Shown in pieces: positions 19,667-28,100 of a stretch of 64,000 nt of DNA. Each line of letters opens with the position of its first letter. Position 1 is the stretch's first letter. A program made the translations under genes and the position numbers. Location: contig NZ_FQWK01000007.1 in NCBI RefSeq assembly GCF_900129655.1, positions 1 to 64,000 on the forward strand, written 5' to 3'. The notes below the pieces were generated by a model. That model was not told the origin of the DNA. It was given only the letters and a program-made list of their open reading frames with translations, and did no database searches. Source of the DNA: Bacteroides clarus YIT 12056. GTDB taxonomy: Bacteria > Bacteroidota > Bacteroidia > Bacteroidales > Bacteroidaceae.

Positions 19667-20593
19667 TTAATCTAAGTCCTCATCCTCCGCTTCAGTCTCC
19701 CGACCGAAAGAACGGTATTCTAATGGTGTAAACCCTGTACGTTTTTTAAATAATGAAAAGAAATGTTCGGTAGATTTATAATCAAGCATAAAAGAAATCT
19801 CTTTGACGGACTGAGAAGTTCCGACCAACAACTGTTTAGCTTTACGTAGCTTCAGTTCTTGGAAATATTTGGCCGGCGCATAACCTGTATAGTCCTTGAA
19901 CACTTTCCGGAACCAGGAATAGCTAATATTTAATTTCATGGCTAACTCTTCAGGATCGATATCCTTAAAGACATTCTCATTCATTATAATCTTAGCTTGC
20001 TCAATCTTCTGATCGACGTCACCTACCTCAAAAATCTTATTCTTCGAAATGGAAAGAATCATACCTACGATATGCAATACTATACCGCCAAGATACTGCT
20101 GAGAAGATATCTTATCCGCTTCGGCAATTTCTAAGGCGCGGGAAAAGAGAGATACCAGTTCCTCATTCAAACCGACCTCAAGCACTTGATTATCCTTTGA
20201 CAAGAAACCGCCTTTCATCAAATTATCAATGACAGGTCCTTCAAAACCTATATAGTATTCATTCCACCCTGTCTGACGATAAGGATGATAGGTATGCCAT
20301 TGACCGGGAAACAGCACCATCAACCGTCCTTTACAGACTTGCTTTTCCGGAGTGGTTTCTGAAGAGAACAATCCCCGCCCCTTCGTTATATAAACCAATT
20401 GGTATTCACGCAAAACACGTCCTTTCTGGGCATTAAAGAAATAGCCGGAAGGGTGATCTTTCAAAGGATATGGAGAGTCCGGCTGAATAGACTGAAAGCC
20501 GACAGTATTTACCCAAAGACCAAATTTTTGGTCCATGTCATTTACAATAAGATACTTAAATTCCACTCCTAAATCATTGTAATTCTTTGTCAT
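19667..20593 (-). CDS. rhaR: AraC-family regulator, probable RhaR (rhamnose operon activator)
   Basis: The 308-residue protein has an N-terminal cupin-like ligand domain (about 20-160) and a C-terminal two-helix-turn-helix AraC domain (about 205-295; EELAMKLNISYSWFRKVFKDYTGYAPAKYFQ). Its position after the rhaB-A-T-D-fucO genes matches the characterised B. thetaiotaomicron rhaKIPAO-rhaR locus (from memory), where RhaR activates rhamnose catabolism. Here a GH105 gene and a terminator separate it from fucO. It has its own -7 box. It probably senses L-rhamnose. Its place just upstream of susC makes it a plausible second regulator of the PUL besides the HTCS. Confidence 0.85.
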   Translation of the reverse strand: MTKNYNDLGVEFKYLIVNDMDQKFGLWVNTVGFQSIQPDSPYPLKDHPSGYFFNAQKGRVLREYQLVYITKGRGLFSSETTPEKQVCKGRLMVLFPGQWHTYHPYRQTGWNEYYIGFEGPVIDNLMKGGFLSKDNQVLEVGLNEELVSLFSRALEIAEADKISSQQYLGGIVLHIVGMILSISKNKIFEVGDVDQKIEQAKIIMNENVFKDIDPEELAMKLNISYSWFRKVFKDYTGYAPAKYFQELKLRKAKQLLVGTSQSVKEISFMLDYKSTEHFFSLFKKRTGFTPLEYRSFGRETEAEDEDLD

Positions 20594-20622
20594 AATACGT
20601 GTCCTTCATGATGGGTTCGGGA

Positions 20623-20630
20623 CAAAAATA
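20623..20630 (-). promoter_or_regulatory. -7 box for the rhaR-like gene
   Basis: The minus strand reads TATTTTTG (TAnnTTTG), 29 bases before the ATG and downstream of the operon terminator at 20672-20717, consistent with an independent transcript. Confidence 0.55.
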
Positions 20631-20671
20631 GGAAATATTTATGAAATAAGGGATAGCAATGCAAGATTTAA

Positions 20672-20717
20672 TAAAAAAATCCCGGTTGGCAGAACAGGCA
20701 TTCTTCCAACCGGGATT
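20672..20717 (-). terminator. Intrinsic terminator of the rha-GH105 operon
   Basis: AATCCCGGTTGG (20678-20689) pairs perfectly with CCAACCGGGATT (20706-20717), and inner bases extend the stem. On the minus strand the stem is followed by a run of T (20673-20679). It lies 21 bases after the GH105 stop. Confidence 0.88.
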
Positions 20718-20738
20718 CGCTTATTTCTAAAAGGACTA

Positions 20739-22061
20739 CTACTTCTTAACCACAATTTTATCGTACTGCTGCTCGGCCTTGATCTCCGTATATTTCGGCG
20801 CATCCATCATTTCAATCAATGCACGGAGAACAGGACCTTCACCCATCGGATCATTCTCTTGGGTAGGACGGTTATAATAATATGCAGGAGACGGCATGAT
20901 ACCTGTTCCGACACAGATTTTAGTAACATCACCTTTATCAGACATCAACGTCATCATACCCTTAAGTCCTTGCTCGGCGGCATAAATAAAGTCGGGATGC
21001 AGCCATCCGTGCTTTACACCGCGTGCAATACCAAAGACAAACATAGCCGTACCTGTAATCTCCTCATAAGAATCTTCCTTATCGAGAAGCTGGTGCCACA
21101 AACCGTTCTTACCTTGATAACGTACTACACCGCTGCACTGGCGACGGAAGCATTCCAATACTTCAGGACGCATCGGGTGATTCTGCGGCATCACTGCAAG
21201 TAAATCGGCAGTTGCCATAAAAACCCAACCGTTAGCACGGCTCCAATGAGCAACACCATGTTCATCCGTATCCGTATGATAGCAATGATAGAGAATACGT
21301 TTTTCAGGGCACCACAAATATTTATGATATTTGATTACCTGATTGGCAGCATCATTGATGTAATTCATATCACCGGTCATCTTAGCCATACGGGCAAGAA
21401 ATGAGATAGCCATGAAAGCGTCATCCGCCCAAATTGTATTTTCATGAGGCCAAATGCGGGCAATAGTGCCGTCTGCCAGACGAGGCTCACCATAATTCAG
21501 ATGTTCGGCTGTTTCATTAATATAATTCAAGAAAGAATTATTCGGATGCTTCATCTGCAAGTCAATCAGACTGGCTCCCATAGGACCGTTGTCATCCAAA
21601 CGCTTTCCACGGAAAATCATATGCCAGCTCAATTTACGAACTCCATACCAACCTTCATCTTTCATTGCCTGATCATATTGCTTCTTGAAGAAGTCCAGAT
21701 TGCCTTCATTAAATACGAAGTTCATATTTTTAAAGACATAATCATCATACTTCTTAGCACCGGTTTTATCGGCCAATTCCATTAAAGCGATATGAGTCAC
21801 TCCATTGGTATAATGCCAATTATTATACTTGCATGCAACCTTGACATTCATATCCAAAGGCAGGTTTTTAATCGACTTATAGGTTTTACCGGTCTTGGTA
21901 TTCTTAAACTCATAAGTGGTGGTTGCAAGAATACGGTCTGCTATTTTTACGGCAAGGTCGGAAGCTGATAGTTTAGCTTCAGCCGCAGTCTTCATCGTTG
22001 TTTGCGAGAAGGCAGTGACAGCTGTTAAAAACAGCACACATGAGATAATAGTTTTCTTCAT
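20739..22061 (-). CDS. GH105 unsaturated rhamnogalacturonyl hydrolase
   Basis: The 440-residue product has a signal peptide (ending TAFSQ). The (alpha/alpha)6 barrel motifs of GH105/YteR are present: NWHYTNGVTHIALMEL, the catalytic-Asp motif WADDAFMAISFLARM, and HWSRANGWVFMATADLL. The family removes the unsaturated uronic acid that pectate or rhamnogalacturonan lyases leave on oligosaccharides. Here that would clear the PL11 product and expose rhamnose. The gene is 19 bases downstream of fucO and ends at a strong terminator, so it is part of the rhamnose operon. This couples an extracytoplasmic glycan enzyme to a cytoplasmic sugar operon. Confidence 0.9.
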   Translation of the reverse strand: MKKTIISCVLFLTAVTAFSQTTMKTAAEAKLSASDLAVKIADRILATTTYEFKNTKTGKTYKSIKNLPLDMNVKVACKYNNWHYTNGVTHIALMELADKTGAKKYDDYVFKNMNFVFNEGNLDFFKKQYDQAMKDEGWYGVRKLSWHMIFRGKRLDDNGPMGASLIDLQMKHPNNSFLNYINETAEHLNYGEPRLADGTIARIWPHENTIWADDAFMAISFLARMAKMTGDMNYINDAANQVIKYHKYLWCPEKRILYHCYHTDTDEHGVAHWSRANGWVFMATADLLAVMPQNHPMRPEVLECFRRQCSGVVRYQGKNGLWHQLLDKEDSYEEITGTAMFVFGIARGVKHGWLHPDFIYAAEQGLKGMMTLMSDKGDVTKICVGTGIMPSPAYYYNRPTQENDPMGEGPVLRALIEMMDAPKYTEIKAEQQYDKIVVKK

Positions 22062-22079
22062 GGTATATTTGAATTATAA

Positions 22080-23234
22080 TTAAAAAGCTTTACGGTATAA
22101 AGCCTCAATCTCTTCGACAGAAGTAGGACGAGGATTACCACCTGTACAAACATCATTAAATGCATCGACAGCCAATTGATGTAAATCTTCCTCTTTTACA
22201 TTGATTTCATGTAACTTTTGAGGAATACCAATACTTAATGACAACTTACGAACAGCTTCTACTGCTGCACGTATTCCTTCACTTTCAGTCATGCCATCGG
22301 TATTTACTCCCATAGCTTTGGCTATATGAATATACTTAGGAGCAGCCGGAGACTCTGCATTGTACTCCATTACATACGGTAAAAGCAATGCATTGGCAAC
22401 TCCATGAGGAGTATCATAATGAGCGCCTAACGGATGTGCCATAGAATGTACAATACCCAGGCCCACATTACTGAATCCCATACCGGCAATATACTGAGCT
22501 TGCGACATGGCTTCGCGAGCTGCTACATCGTTACCATTGTCTACCGCAGCTTTCAAATTAGCGGCAATCATTTCAATGGCTTTCAGCTCAAACATATCAG
22601 ACATAGCCCAAGCGCCCGGTGTTATATAGCTTTCAATGGCATGTGTCAGGGCATCCATTCCTGTTGCGGCAGTCAATCCCTTCGGCATGGAGTACATCAG
22701 TTCCGGGTCTACAATCGCAACAACCGGAATGTCATTGGGGTCTACGCAAACCATCTTCTTTTTTGCGTCCTCATCAATTATCACATAATTAATGGTTACT
22801 TCAGCAGCAGTGCCGGCCGTTGTAGGCAAAGCAAAAGTGGGAACAGCCTTGTAACGGGTCGCAGCTACGCCTTCCAACGACTTCACATCTGCAAAATCCG
22901 GATTATTCACCACAATACCGATACCTTTTGCCGTATCAATGGAAGAACCGCCTCCCAACGCCACAATAAAATCCGCGCCGGACTCTTTAAAAGCGGCTAC
23001 GCCATGTTGTACATTGGCAATAGTAGGATTTGCTTTTACATCACTGAAAAGTTCATAAGGAATATGATTCTTTTCAAACACTTCAATTATCTTGTCTGCG
23101 ACCTTAAAACGAATCAAGTCCTTATCTGTCACAAAGAAGGCCTTCTTAAAACCTCTGCGAATAGCTTCTACCGCGATTGTCTCCCGGCAGCCTGCTCCGA
23201 AATAAGAGGTTTCGTTCAATATCATCCTATACAT
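22080..23234 (-). CDS. fucO: Lactaldehyde reductase / L-1,2-propanediol oxidoreductase
   Basis: The 384-residue iron-dependent alcohol dehydrogenase has the NAD-binding GGGSSIDTAKG, PTTAGTAAEVT, and metal-binding His motifs in GMDALTHAIE and HSMAHPLGAHYDTPHG. It reduces L-lactaldehyde, the aldolase product, to propanediol, allowing anaerobic disposal of electrons. It follows the aldolase gene by 15 bases and corresponds to rhaO in the B. thetaiotaomicron naming. Confidence 0.94.
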   Translation of the reverse strand: MYRMILNETSYFGAGCRETIAVEAIRRGFKKAFFVTDKDLIRFKVADKIIEVFEKNHIPYELFSDVKANPTIANVQHGVAAFKESGADFIVALGGGSSIDTAKGIGIVVNNPDFADVKSLEGVAATRYKAVPTFALPTTAGTAAEVTINYVIIDEDAKKKMVCVDPNDIPVVAIVDPELMYSMPKGLTAATGMDALTHAIESYITPGAWAMSDMFELKAIEMIAANLKAAVDNGNDVAAREAMSQAQYIAGMGFSNVGLGIVHSMAHPLGAHYDTPHGVANALLLPYVMEYNAESPAAPKYIHIAKAMGVNTDGMTESEGIRAAVEAVRKLSLSIGIPQKLHEINVKEEDLHQLAVDAFNDVCTGGNPRPTSVEEIEALYRKAF

Positions 23235-23249
23235 AATTACGCTTCACTT

Positions 23250-24059
23250 TTATTTCGGTAAATTAAAAGCCACAGTCATCTCTTTCATTTGTTCCTGGCT
23301 CATACCGTCCGGTTCAAAGCCCATATTCTTAGCCGCAATGTAAATCAGAGCGGATTTATTCAATACGTCTACCTGGTCAAAAGCAGACATAATATCCACA
23401 TCTACTGCAAAAACCCCGTGCTTCTCCCACATAGCTACATCATAATCATTCAGGGCTTCAATAGTAGCGTCAGCCAATTGTACGGAACTTGGCAATTCAT
23501 AGGGAATTATACCCAATCCACGAGGACAGAACGCTTTGGTTTCCGGAATCATGCTCCAAAGCAGATTAGTAGCCACATCTTTCTCCAGGAACTTCTTATT
23601 ATGGGTCATAGCAATCAGTTCGATAGGATGTGTATGCAAAGATGCTCTATAAGGAGAACCTTTTTCAAGCAGATAATTATGAACTGCAAGATGAGAAGGT
23701 AATTCCGACGTCGGCATTACAGGCTGGTCCGCTATAATTACATAGCTGGCGCAGTCATCCAGAATACGGATTATTGAACCGTTTGCCATAGGCCAACGCG
23801 CCAAATCACGCATACGCATCTGAGTACCCTTACAATAGAAATAGCAACCTTTCAGATAAGGAAGCTGCTTACCTATCTGTTTAACCTCGCTGATAGCCGG
23901 CAGAGCTTTGATTTCATCATCTACATATTCAGTGATGTTTAAAGTTATATTACCACCATTACGTTCCGCCCAACCTTTTTGCCAAAGATATCCGGCTACT
24001 TCTGCCGCCTGATTGACTTCATAAGCCAACTCGGGACGATTTTCAAGAATTGATTTCAT
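23250..24059 (-). CDS. rhaD: Rhamnulose-1-phosphate aldolase
   Basis: This 269-residue class II aldolase is close in length to E. coli RhaD (274). Catalytic and zinc ligands are visible: Glu119 (PTSELPSH), His142 and His144 (HTHPIEL), and a later His in WEKHGVFA. It cleaves L-rhamnulose 1-phosphate to dihydroxyacetone phosphate and L-lactaldehyde. It lies in the rhamnose operon between permease and reductase genes. Confidence 0.96.
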   Translation of the reverse strand: MKSILENRPELAYEVNQAAEVAGYLWQKGWAERNGGNITLNITEYVDDEIKALPAISEVKQIGKQLPYLKGCYFYCKGTQMRMRDLARWPMANGSIIRILDDCASYVIIADQPVMPTSELPSHLAVHNYLLEKGSPYRASLHTHPIELIAMTHNKKFLEKDVATNLLWSMIPETKAFCPRGLGIIPYELPSSVQLADATIEALNDYDVAMWEKHGVFAVDVDIMSAFDQVDVLNKSALIYIAAKNMGFEPDGMSQEQMKEMTVAFNLPK

Positions 24060-24094
24060 GTGTCTATTTAATTACAATTTATTAGATATTATTT

Positions 24095-25135
24095 TTATGC
24101 TTGTGCCATCGCCACTACAATAATAGAAGCGATAAGAACGGCTAATCCCGATATCAGTACGCCTATTGTACGAGAGCCGCATCCCTTCCATTCTTTCAGC
24201 AGGATTCCCCAAACATTACTGAATGTAACATTCAGTGACATCAGTATACTCCAAGAGAATGCAAGCAATATCGGACTGCCGCCTAAGAAACTTTTACCCA
24301 TCTCCAGACCAAAGAATTGCGAATACCATAATACTCCGGCAAGAGCGCAAAACAAAATATTATTCACAAGGATATTGCCTTTGGCCGACAAGTATTCCTT
24401 ACCTGTCTTATTCTTTATATTTTGCTGAATGCAATAAGCCGCATTCGTACAAAACCCGCCCAAAGTCACCAGAAAGATAACAGGAAGTCCGGCATACAAC
24501 GGGGCCACACCACCGGCCAATGCCGCTTCTTTAATAGGCGTTCCGGCATCCAGGCCGAGAGCAAAACAGGCACTCATCACACCTGCCAGTAAAGCGACCA
24601 ACAGTCCTTTTGTCAACGCAAAATCTTTCACGGCAGCCTTTTTTTCTTCCTCACTCATATTTTTGGAGCGCAGACTGCCTGCATAACCGATAATGGCAAT
24701 TCCCGCCAAAGTAATGCAAACACCAATAAGGAGCATCAAGCCATCGCCATGTAATAAGTCTTTCCCTGCAAACAGAGCCGGAAACAAAGTTCCAAAGCCG
24801 GCACAAGTACCCAAAGCTATACTCTGTCCTAAGGCAACACCCAAATAGCGCATACTCAATCCAAATGTCAAACCGCCGACACCCCAAAGGACACCGTAAA
24901 CAATAGCCGGCAATGCACCGCCGGCTCCCCAAAGTTCTATCAGGTTGCCATCAGCAGGAATGGCAAGTAAAGCGCCAAGCAACGGAAAGACGAGCCAGGC
25001 AAAAATCCCTTGTACCAGCCAAAAGTTTTCCCATGACCAACCTTTAACTTTATTGATAGGTACATACGAACTGCTCTGCCCAAAGCTTCCCACAGCGATA
25101 ATTAATAATCCTATTAGTGTATTCATGATAATCAA
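24095..25135 (-). CDS. rhaT: L-rhamnose/H+ symporter
   Basis: The 346-residue protein has about ten hydrophobic segments, starting MNTLIGLLIIAVGSFGQSSSYVP, and RhaT-type motifs (WGVGGLTFGLSMRYLGVALGQSIALG). It imports L-rhamnose across the inner membrane after periplasmic release by rhamnosidases. The start could be three codons later (second Met). A candidate -7 box at 25170-25177 lies in the gap after rhaA. Confidence 0.94.
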   Translation of the reverse strand: MIIMNTLIGLLIIAVGSFGQSSSYVPINKVKGWSWENFWLVQGIFAWLVFPLLGALLAIPADGNLIELWGAGGALPAIVYGVLWGVGGLTFGLSMRYLGVALGQSIALGTCAGFGTLFPALFAGKDLLHGDGLMLLIGVCITLAGIAIIGYAGSLRSKNMSEEEKKAAVKDFALTKGLLVALLAGVMSACFALGLDAGTPIKEAALAGGVAPLYAGLPVIFLVTLGGFCTNAAYCIQQNIKNKTGKEYLSAKGNILVNNILFCALAGVLWYSQFFGLEMGKSFLGGSPILLAFSWSILMSLNVTFSNVWGILLKEWKGCGSRTIGVLISGLAVLIASIIVVAMAQA

Positions 25136-25169
25136 TGGTTAATATTCTACGAGTAATGAAAGTAGCGGG

Positions 25170-25177
25170 CAAAGATA
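25170..25177 (-). promoter_or_regulatory. Candidate internal -7 box before rhaT
   Basis: The minus strand reads TATCTTTG, 35 bases upstream of the rhaT start, in an 81-base gap inside the rhamnose operon. It may add a secondary promoter. Confidence 0.4.
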
Positions 25178-25216
25178 CGCTTTCCCCGCTAAACACTATC
25201 ATTAACTCTGATTAAC

Positions 25217-26470
25217 TTAGTTACGTTTTGATGTAACCTCAGCTTCGTATTTCTCTATTTCAGCGATGAACTCTTCACCTACCGGCACATTATTCTTCAA
25301 GCAGAACATATCCCAAACGGCATTCCAAGGCAAAGCTTTGGCCTCTTCCAACAAAGCAAGACGTTGGAAACCTTGACCGGCAGCCTCATACTCGCGAAGT
25401 TTAGCCAGCGGTTCCAATAACGCACGCAACATACATTTCTGCGCAGCACGGGTACCGATGACATAAGCGCCTATACGGTTGATAGAAGCATCGAAATAGT
25501 CAAGACCGATATGTACACGGTCTAAAGCATTGCAGCGAACAATTTCCTGGAAAAGTTCGAGAGTCGGGTCGTCCATGATAGTCACATGGTCGGAATCCCA
25601 ACGAATCGGACGGCTTACATGAAGCATCAATTCCGGCACGAATAACAACATAGACGAAACTTTATCCGCAGCGCTTTCCGTCGGGTGGAAGTGTCCCGTA
25701 TCGATTGTTATCAGTTTCTGGTGTTGCACGCTGTAACCTACACAGAACTCATTAGAGCCTACCGTATAGCTTTCCAGACCGATACCGAACACCTTGGACT
25801 CCAGGCAGTCTTTCATATTCTTATACTCCGTAGCAAAAATTTGGTCGAGAGAGTCCTTAAACAACTCACGATATTTCATACGGTTTACAGTCACATCCTT
25901 ACTACCGTCGTGTACCCAAAGATTCATGATACAAGGATCACCCTGACGGCGTCCCATCTCTTCTGCAATGGCACGGCAACGTTTGGTATGTTCAATCCAG
26001 AAATCACGGATGCTCTTATCCGGATTAGATAAAGATAAGTTACCGCTTTTCGGATGCGAGAAAGAGGTTGAATTGAAATCCAGTTTCATTCCGTTTTCAG
26101 CGGCCCACTGCATCCAGCTCTCGAAATGCTTCACTTCCACTTGGTCACGGTCAACAAAGGTACCGCCAAAATCACCGTAAATTTCATGCAGGTTCAAACG
26201 GTGCTTACCGGGGATATAAGAAGCGGCCTTTAAAATATCGCCGCGTAATTCTTCCATATTACGAGCCTTACCGGGATAATTACCTGTAGTCTGGATACCG
26301 CCGGTCAACGAGCTGCCCGACTCAAAACCGAGGACATCATCAGCCTGCCAGCAGTGCATGGAAATCGCAACCTTCTGAAGTTGTTCCATTACCTTTTCTA
26401 CATCTACCCCAAGAGCAGCATAACGTTCCTTAGCTACTTCATAAGCCTTTGTTATTAGTTCTTCTTTCAT
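25217..26470 (-). CDS. rhaA: L-rhamnose isomerase
   Basis: The 417-residue protein is near the length of E. coli RhaA (419). It contains the family's metal-site segments HFHPTESAADKVSSM and SRPIRWDSDHVTIMDD, and GLDYFDASINRIGAYVIGTRA. It converts L-rhamnose to L-rhamnulose in the cytoplasm. It is separated by 32 bases from rhaB. Known as rhaI in the B. thetaiotaomicron nomenclature. Confidence 0.97.
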   Translation of the reverse strand: MKEELITKAYEVAKERYAALGVDVEKVMEQLQKVAISMHCWQADDVLGFESGSSLTGGIQTTGNYPGKARNMEELRGDILKAASYIPGKHRLNLHEIYGDFGGTFVDRDQVEVKHFESWMQWAAENGMKLDFNSTSFSHPKSGNLSLSNPDKSIRDFWIEHTKRCRAIAEEMGRRQGDPCIMNLWVHDGSKDVTVNRMKYRELFKDSLDQIFATEYKNMKDCLESKVFGIGLESYTVGSNEFCVGYSVQHQKLITIDTGHFHPTESAADKVSSMLLFVPELMLHVSRPIRWDSDHVTIMDDPTLELFQEIVRCNALDRVHIGLDYFDASINRIGAYVIGTRAAQKCMLRALLEPLAKLREYEAAGQGFQRLALLEEAKALPWNAVWDMFCLKNNVPVGEEFIAEIEKYEAEVTSKRN

Positions 26471-26502
26471 GATACTGATTTATTTTATATGATTGTTAAA
26501 CA

Positions 26503-27969
26503 TTAATGATTCATTGTCACCTGTTTGAAATGTAAATATGCGGTATCCCACACTTCCGCATCTTCCGGATAGAAAGTTTCCAAAGAAATAGAGCGATTGA
26601 TTAATTGACGCATGGAAGCAATATCTTTTGCCGTTCCTGCCGCCAACGCCTGAATCATAATATTACCAATTGCCGTAGCCTCAGACGGGCCTGCCACAAC
26701 AGGAATACCGACAGCATCGGCTGTCCATTGATTCAATAAATCATTACGGCTTCCACCGCCGATAACATGAAGTGTATCTATCGGATGAGGAGAAAGAGTG
26801 CGAAGATTATCCAAAACCTGACGATAGCGCAGGGCAAGACTCTCAAAGATACAACGAACAATTTGACCTCGTGTCTGCGGAACAGGCTGGTGAGAATCCG
26901 AACAGTACGTCTTTATAGCCTGTTCCATATCGGCAGGATTGGCAAACAGAGCATCATCAGGATTAATCAGACTACGGAACGGTTCACTGGCATTCGCTTC
27001 GGATATCAGCTCCGGATACGAAGTCTCTCCCCATGCCGCACGACAGCGTTCCAACAGCCACATTCCACAAATATTTTTCAATAAACGGATAGTGCCATTC
27101 ACGCCGCCTTCATTCGTAAAATTCAAAGATTCGGTTTCTTCTGTAATAACCGGGCTTTCTGTTTCCACTCCCATTAAAGACCAAGTCCCACTACTCAGAT
27201 ATGCAAAATCAGGATTCATTGCAGGAACTGAAGCCACAGCAGAAGCCGTGTCGTGCCCGGCAACCGCAATTACAGGTATCTCTCCCAATCCGGTCATACG
27301 CTGTACTTCTTTTGTCAATGTTCCTATTTTCTCACCGGGGTAAACAAAGCGGCCAAAATTATTCTCCGTCAGTCCGAGCTCGCGCAGCAAAGCATTTTCC
27401 AGTTTACGGGTTTTCGCATTTACCAGCTGCGCCGTGCTGGCAATGGTGTACTCCGTTACCTTTTCCCCGGTCAGCATATAACTTAAAGCATCAGGTATAA
27501 AAAGCAGTTTATCGGCAGCGGCCAATGCACTGTCACCATTCCGTCTCAATGTATCGAGCTGGAACAAAGAATTGAAGTTCATTACCTGAATACCCGTCCA
27601 CTCATAGACTTGTTTACGGGCTACTTTTTCAAAGAAAGCGTCAGGCGCTCCGGCAGTATGGGGATCGCGGTACGAATAAGGTTGACGAAGAAATCCACCA
27701 TCTTCACCCACGCAAACAAAATCCACTCCCCATGTATCGATACCAATGGAAGTAATTTCAACATCTCCTTTTTGAGCGACTATTTTCAATCCTTCGATAA
27801 TATGCCGGTAAAGTTCATATATATCCCAGTAAAAATGTCCGCCGGTTTCAATCAAACGATTCGGGAAGCGATTCACATCTTCCATTTCCAATCCTTCCGG
27901 TGTGAAGGTTCCCAAGATAGTACGGCCACTGGTAGCACCCAAATCGACCGCAAAAAAACATTGTTTCAT
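26503..27969 (-). CDS. rhaB: L-rhamnulokinase
   Basis: The 488-residue FGGY-family kinase has the N-terminal phosphate motif AVDLGATSGR, GIDTWGVDF, AVAGHDTASAV, and the C-terminal HVIGGGSRNDLLNQWTADA. It phosphorylates L-rhamnulose at O1. It is the first gene of the rhamnose operon, behind a promoter with a 22-bp palindrome and a direct repeat suited to RhaR. Confidence 0.96.
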   Translation of the reverse strand: MKQCFFAVDLGATSGRTILGTFTPEGLEMEDVNRFPNRLIETGGHFYWDIYELYRHIIEGLKIVAQKGDVEITSIGIDTWGVDFVCVGEDGGFLRQPYSYRDPHTAGAPDAFFEKVARKQVYEWTGIQVMNFNSLFQLDTLRRNGDSALAAADKLLFIPDALSYMLTGEKVTEYTIASTAQLVNAKTRKLENALLRELGLTENNFGRFVYPGEKIGTLTKEVQRMTGLGEIPVIAVAGHDTASAVASVPAMNPDFAYLSSGTWSLMGVETESPVITEETESLNFTNEGGVNGTIRLLKNICGMWLLERCRAAWGETSYPELISEANASEPFRSLINPDDALFANPADMEQAIKTYCSDSHQPVPQTRGQIVRCIFESLALRYRQVLDNLRTLSPHPIDTLHVIGGGSRNDLLNQWTADAVGIPVVAGPSEATAIGNIMIQALAAGTAKDIASMRQLINRSISLETFYPEDAEVWDTAYLHFKQVTMNH

Positions 27970-28000
27970 GGTAATTAGTTTTAGTCGCTATTTCATGATA

Positions 28001-28026
28001 CAAAAATAGGGGAATCATCCCCTATT
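28001..28026 (-). promoter_or_regulatory. rhaB promoter -7 box overlapped by a perfect palindrome
   Basis: TATTTTTG on the minus strand (28001-28008) is the -7 box. AATAGGGGA (28005-28013) and TCCCCTATT (28018-28026) form a perfect 9-bp inverted repeat with a 4-base spacer that overlaps it. It could be an operator or an early-transcript hairpin. Confidence 0.6.
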
Positions 28027-28037
28027 CTTTGTACTTA

Positions 28038-28066
28038 TTTTGACTGAAAGGGTGTCAGATTTGACA
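28038..28066 (-). promoter_or_regulatory. Direct repeat upstream of rhaB, candidate RhaR activator site
   Basis: TTTGAC occurs at 28039-28044 and 28060-28065, 21 bases apart, within TTTTGACTG and GATTTGACAA. It lies about 30 bases upstream of the -7 box, the usual place for an AraC-type activator touching RNA polymerase. The matching elements upstream of susC suggest a shared regulator. Confidence 0.5.
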
Positions 28067-28100
28067 ATCCATTTCGTCCGCTATTACCACATCCGGCTTC

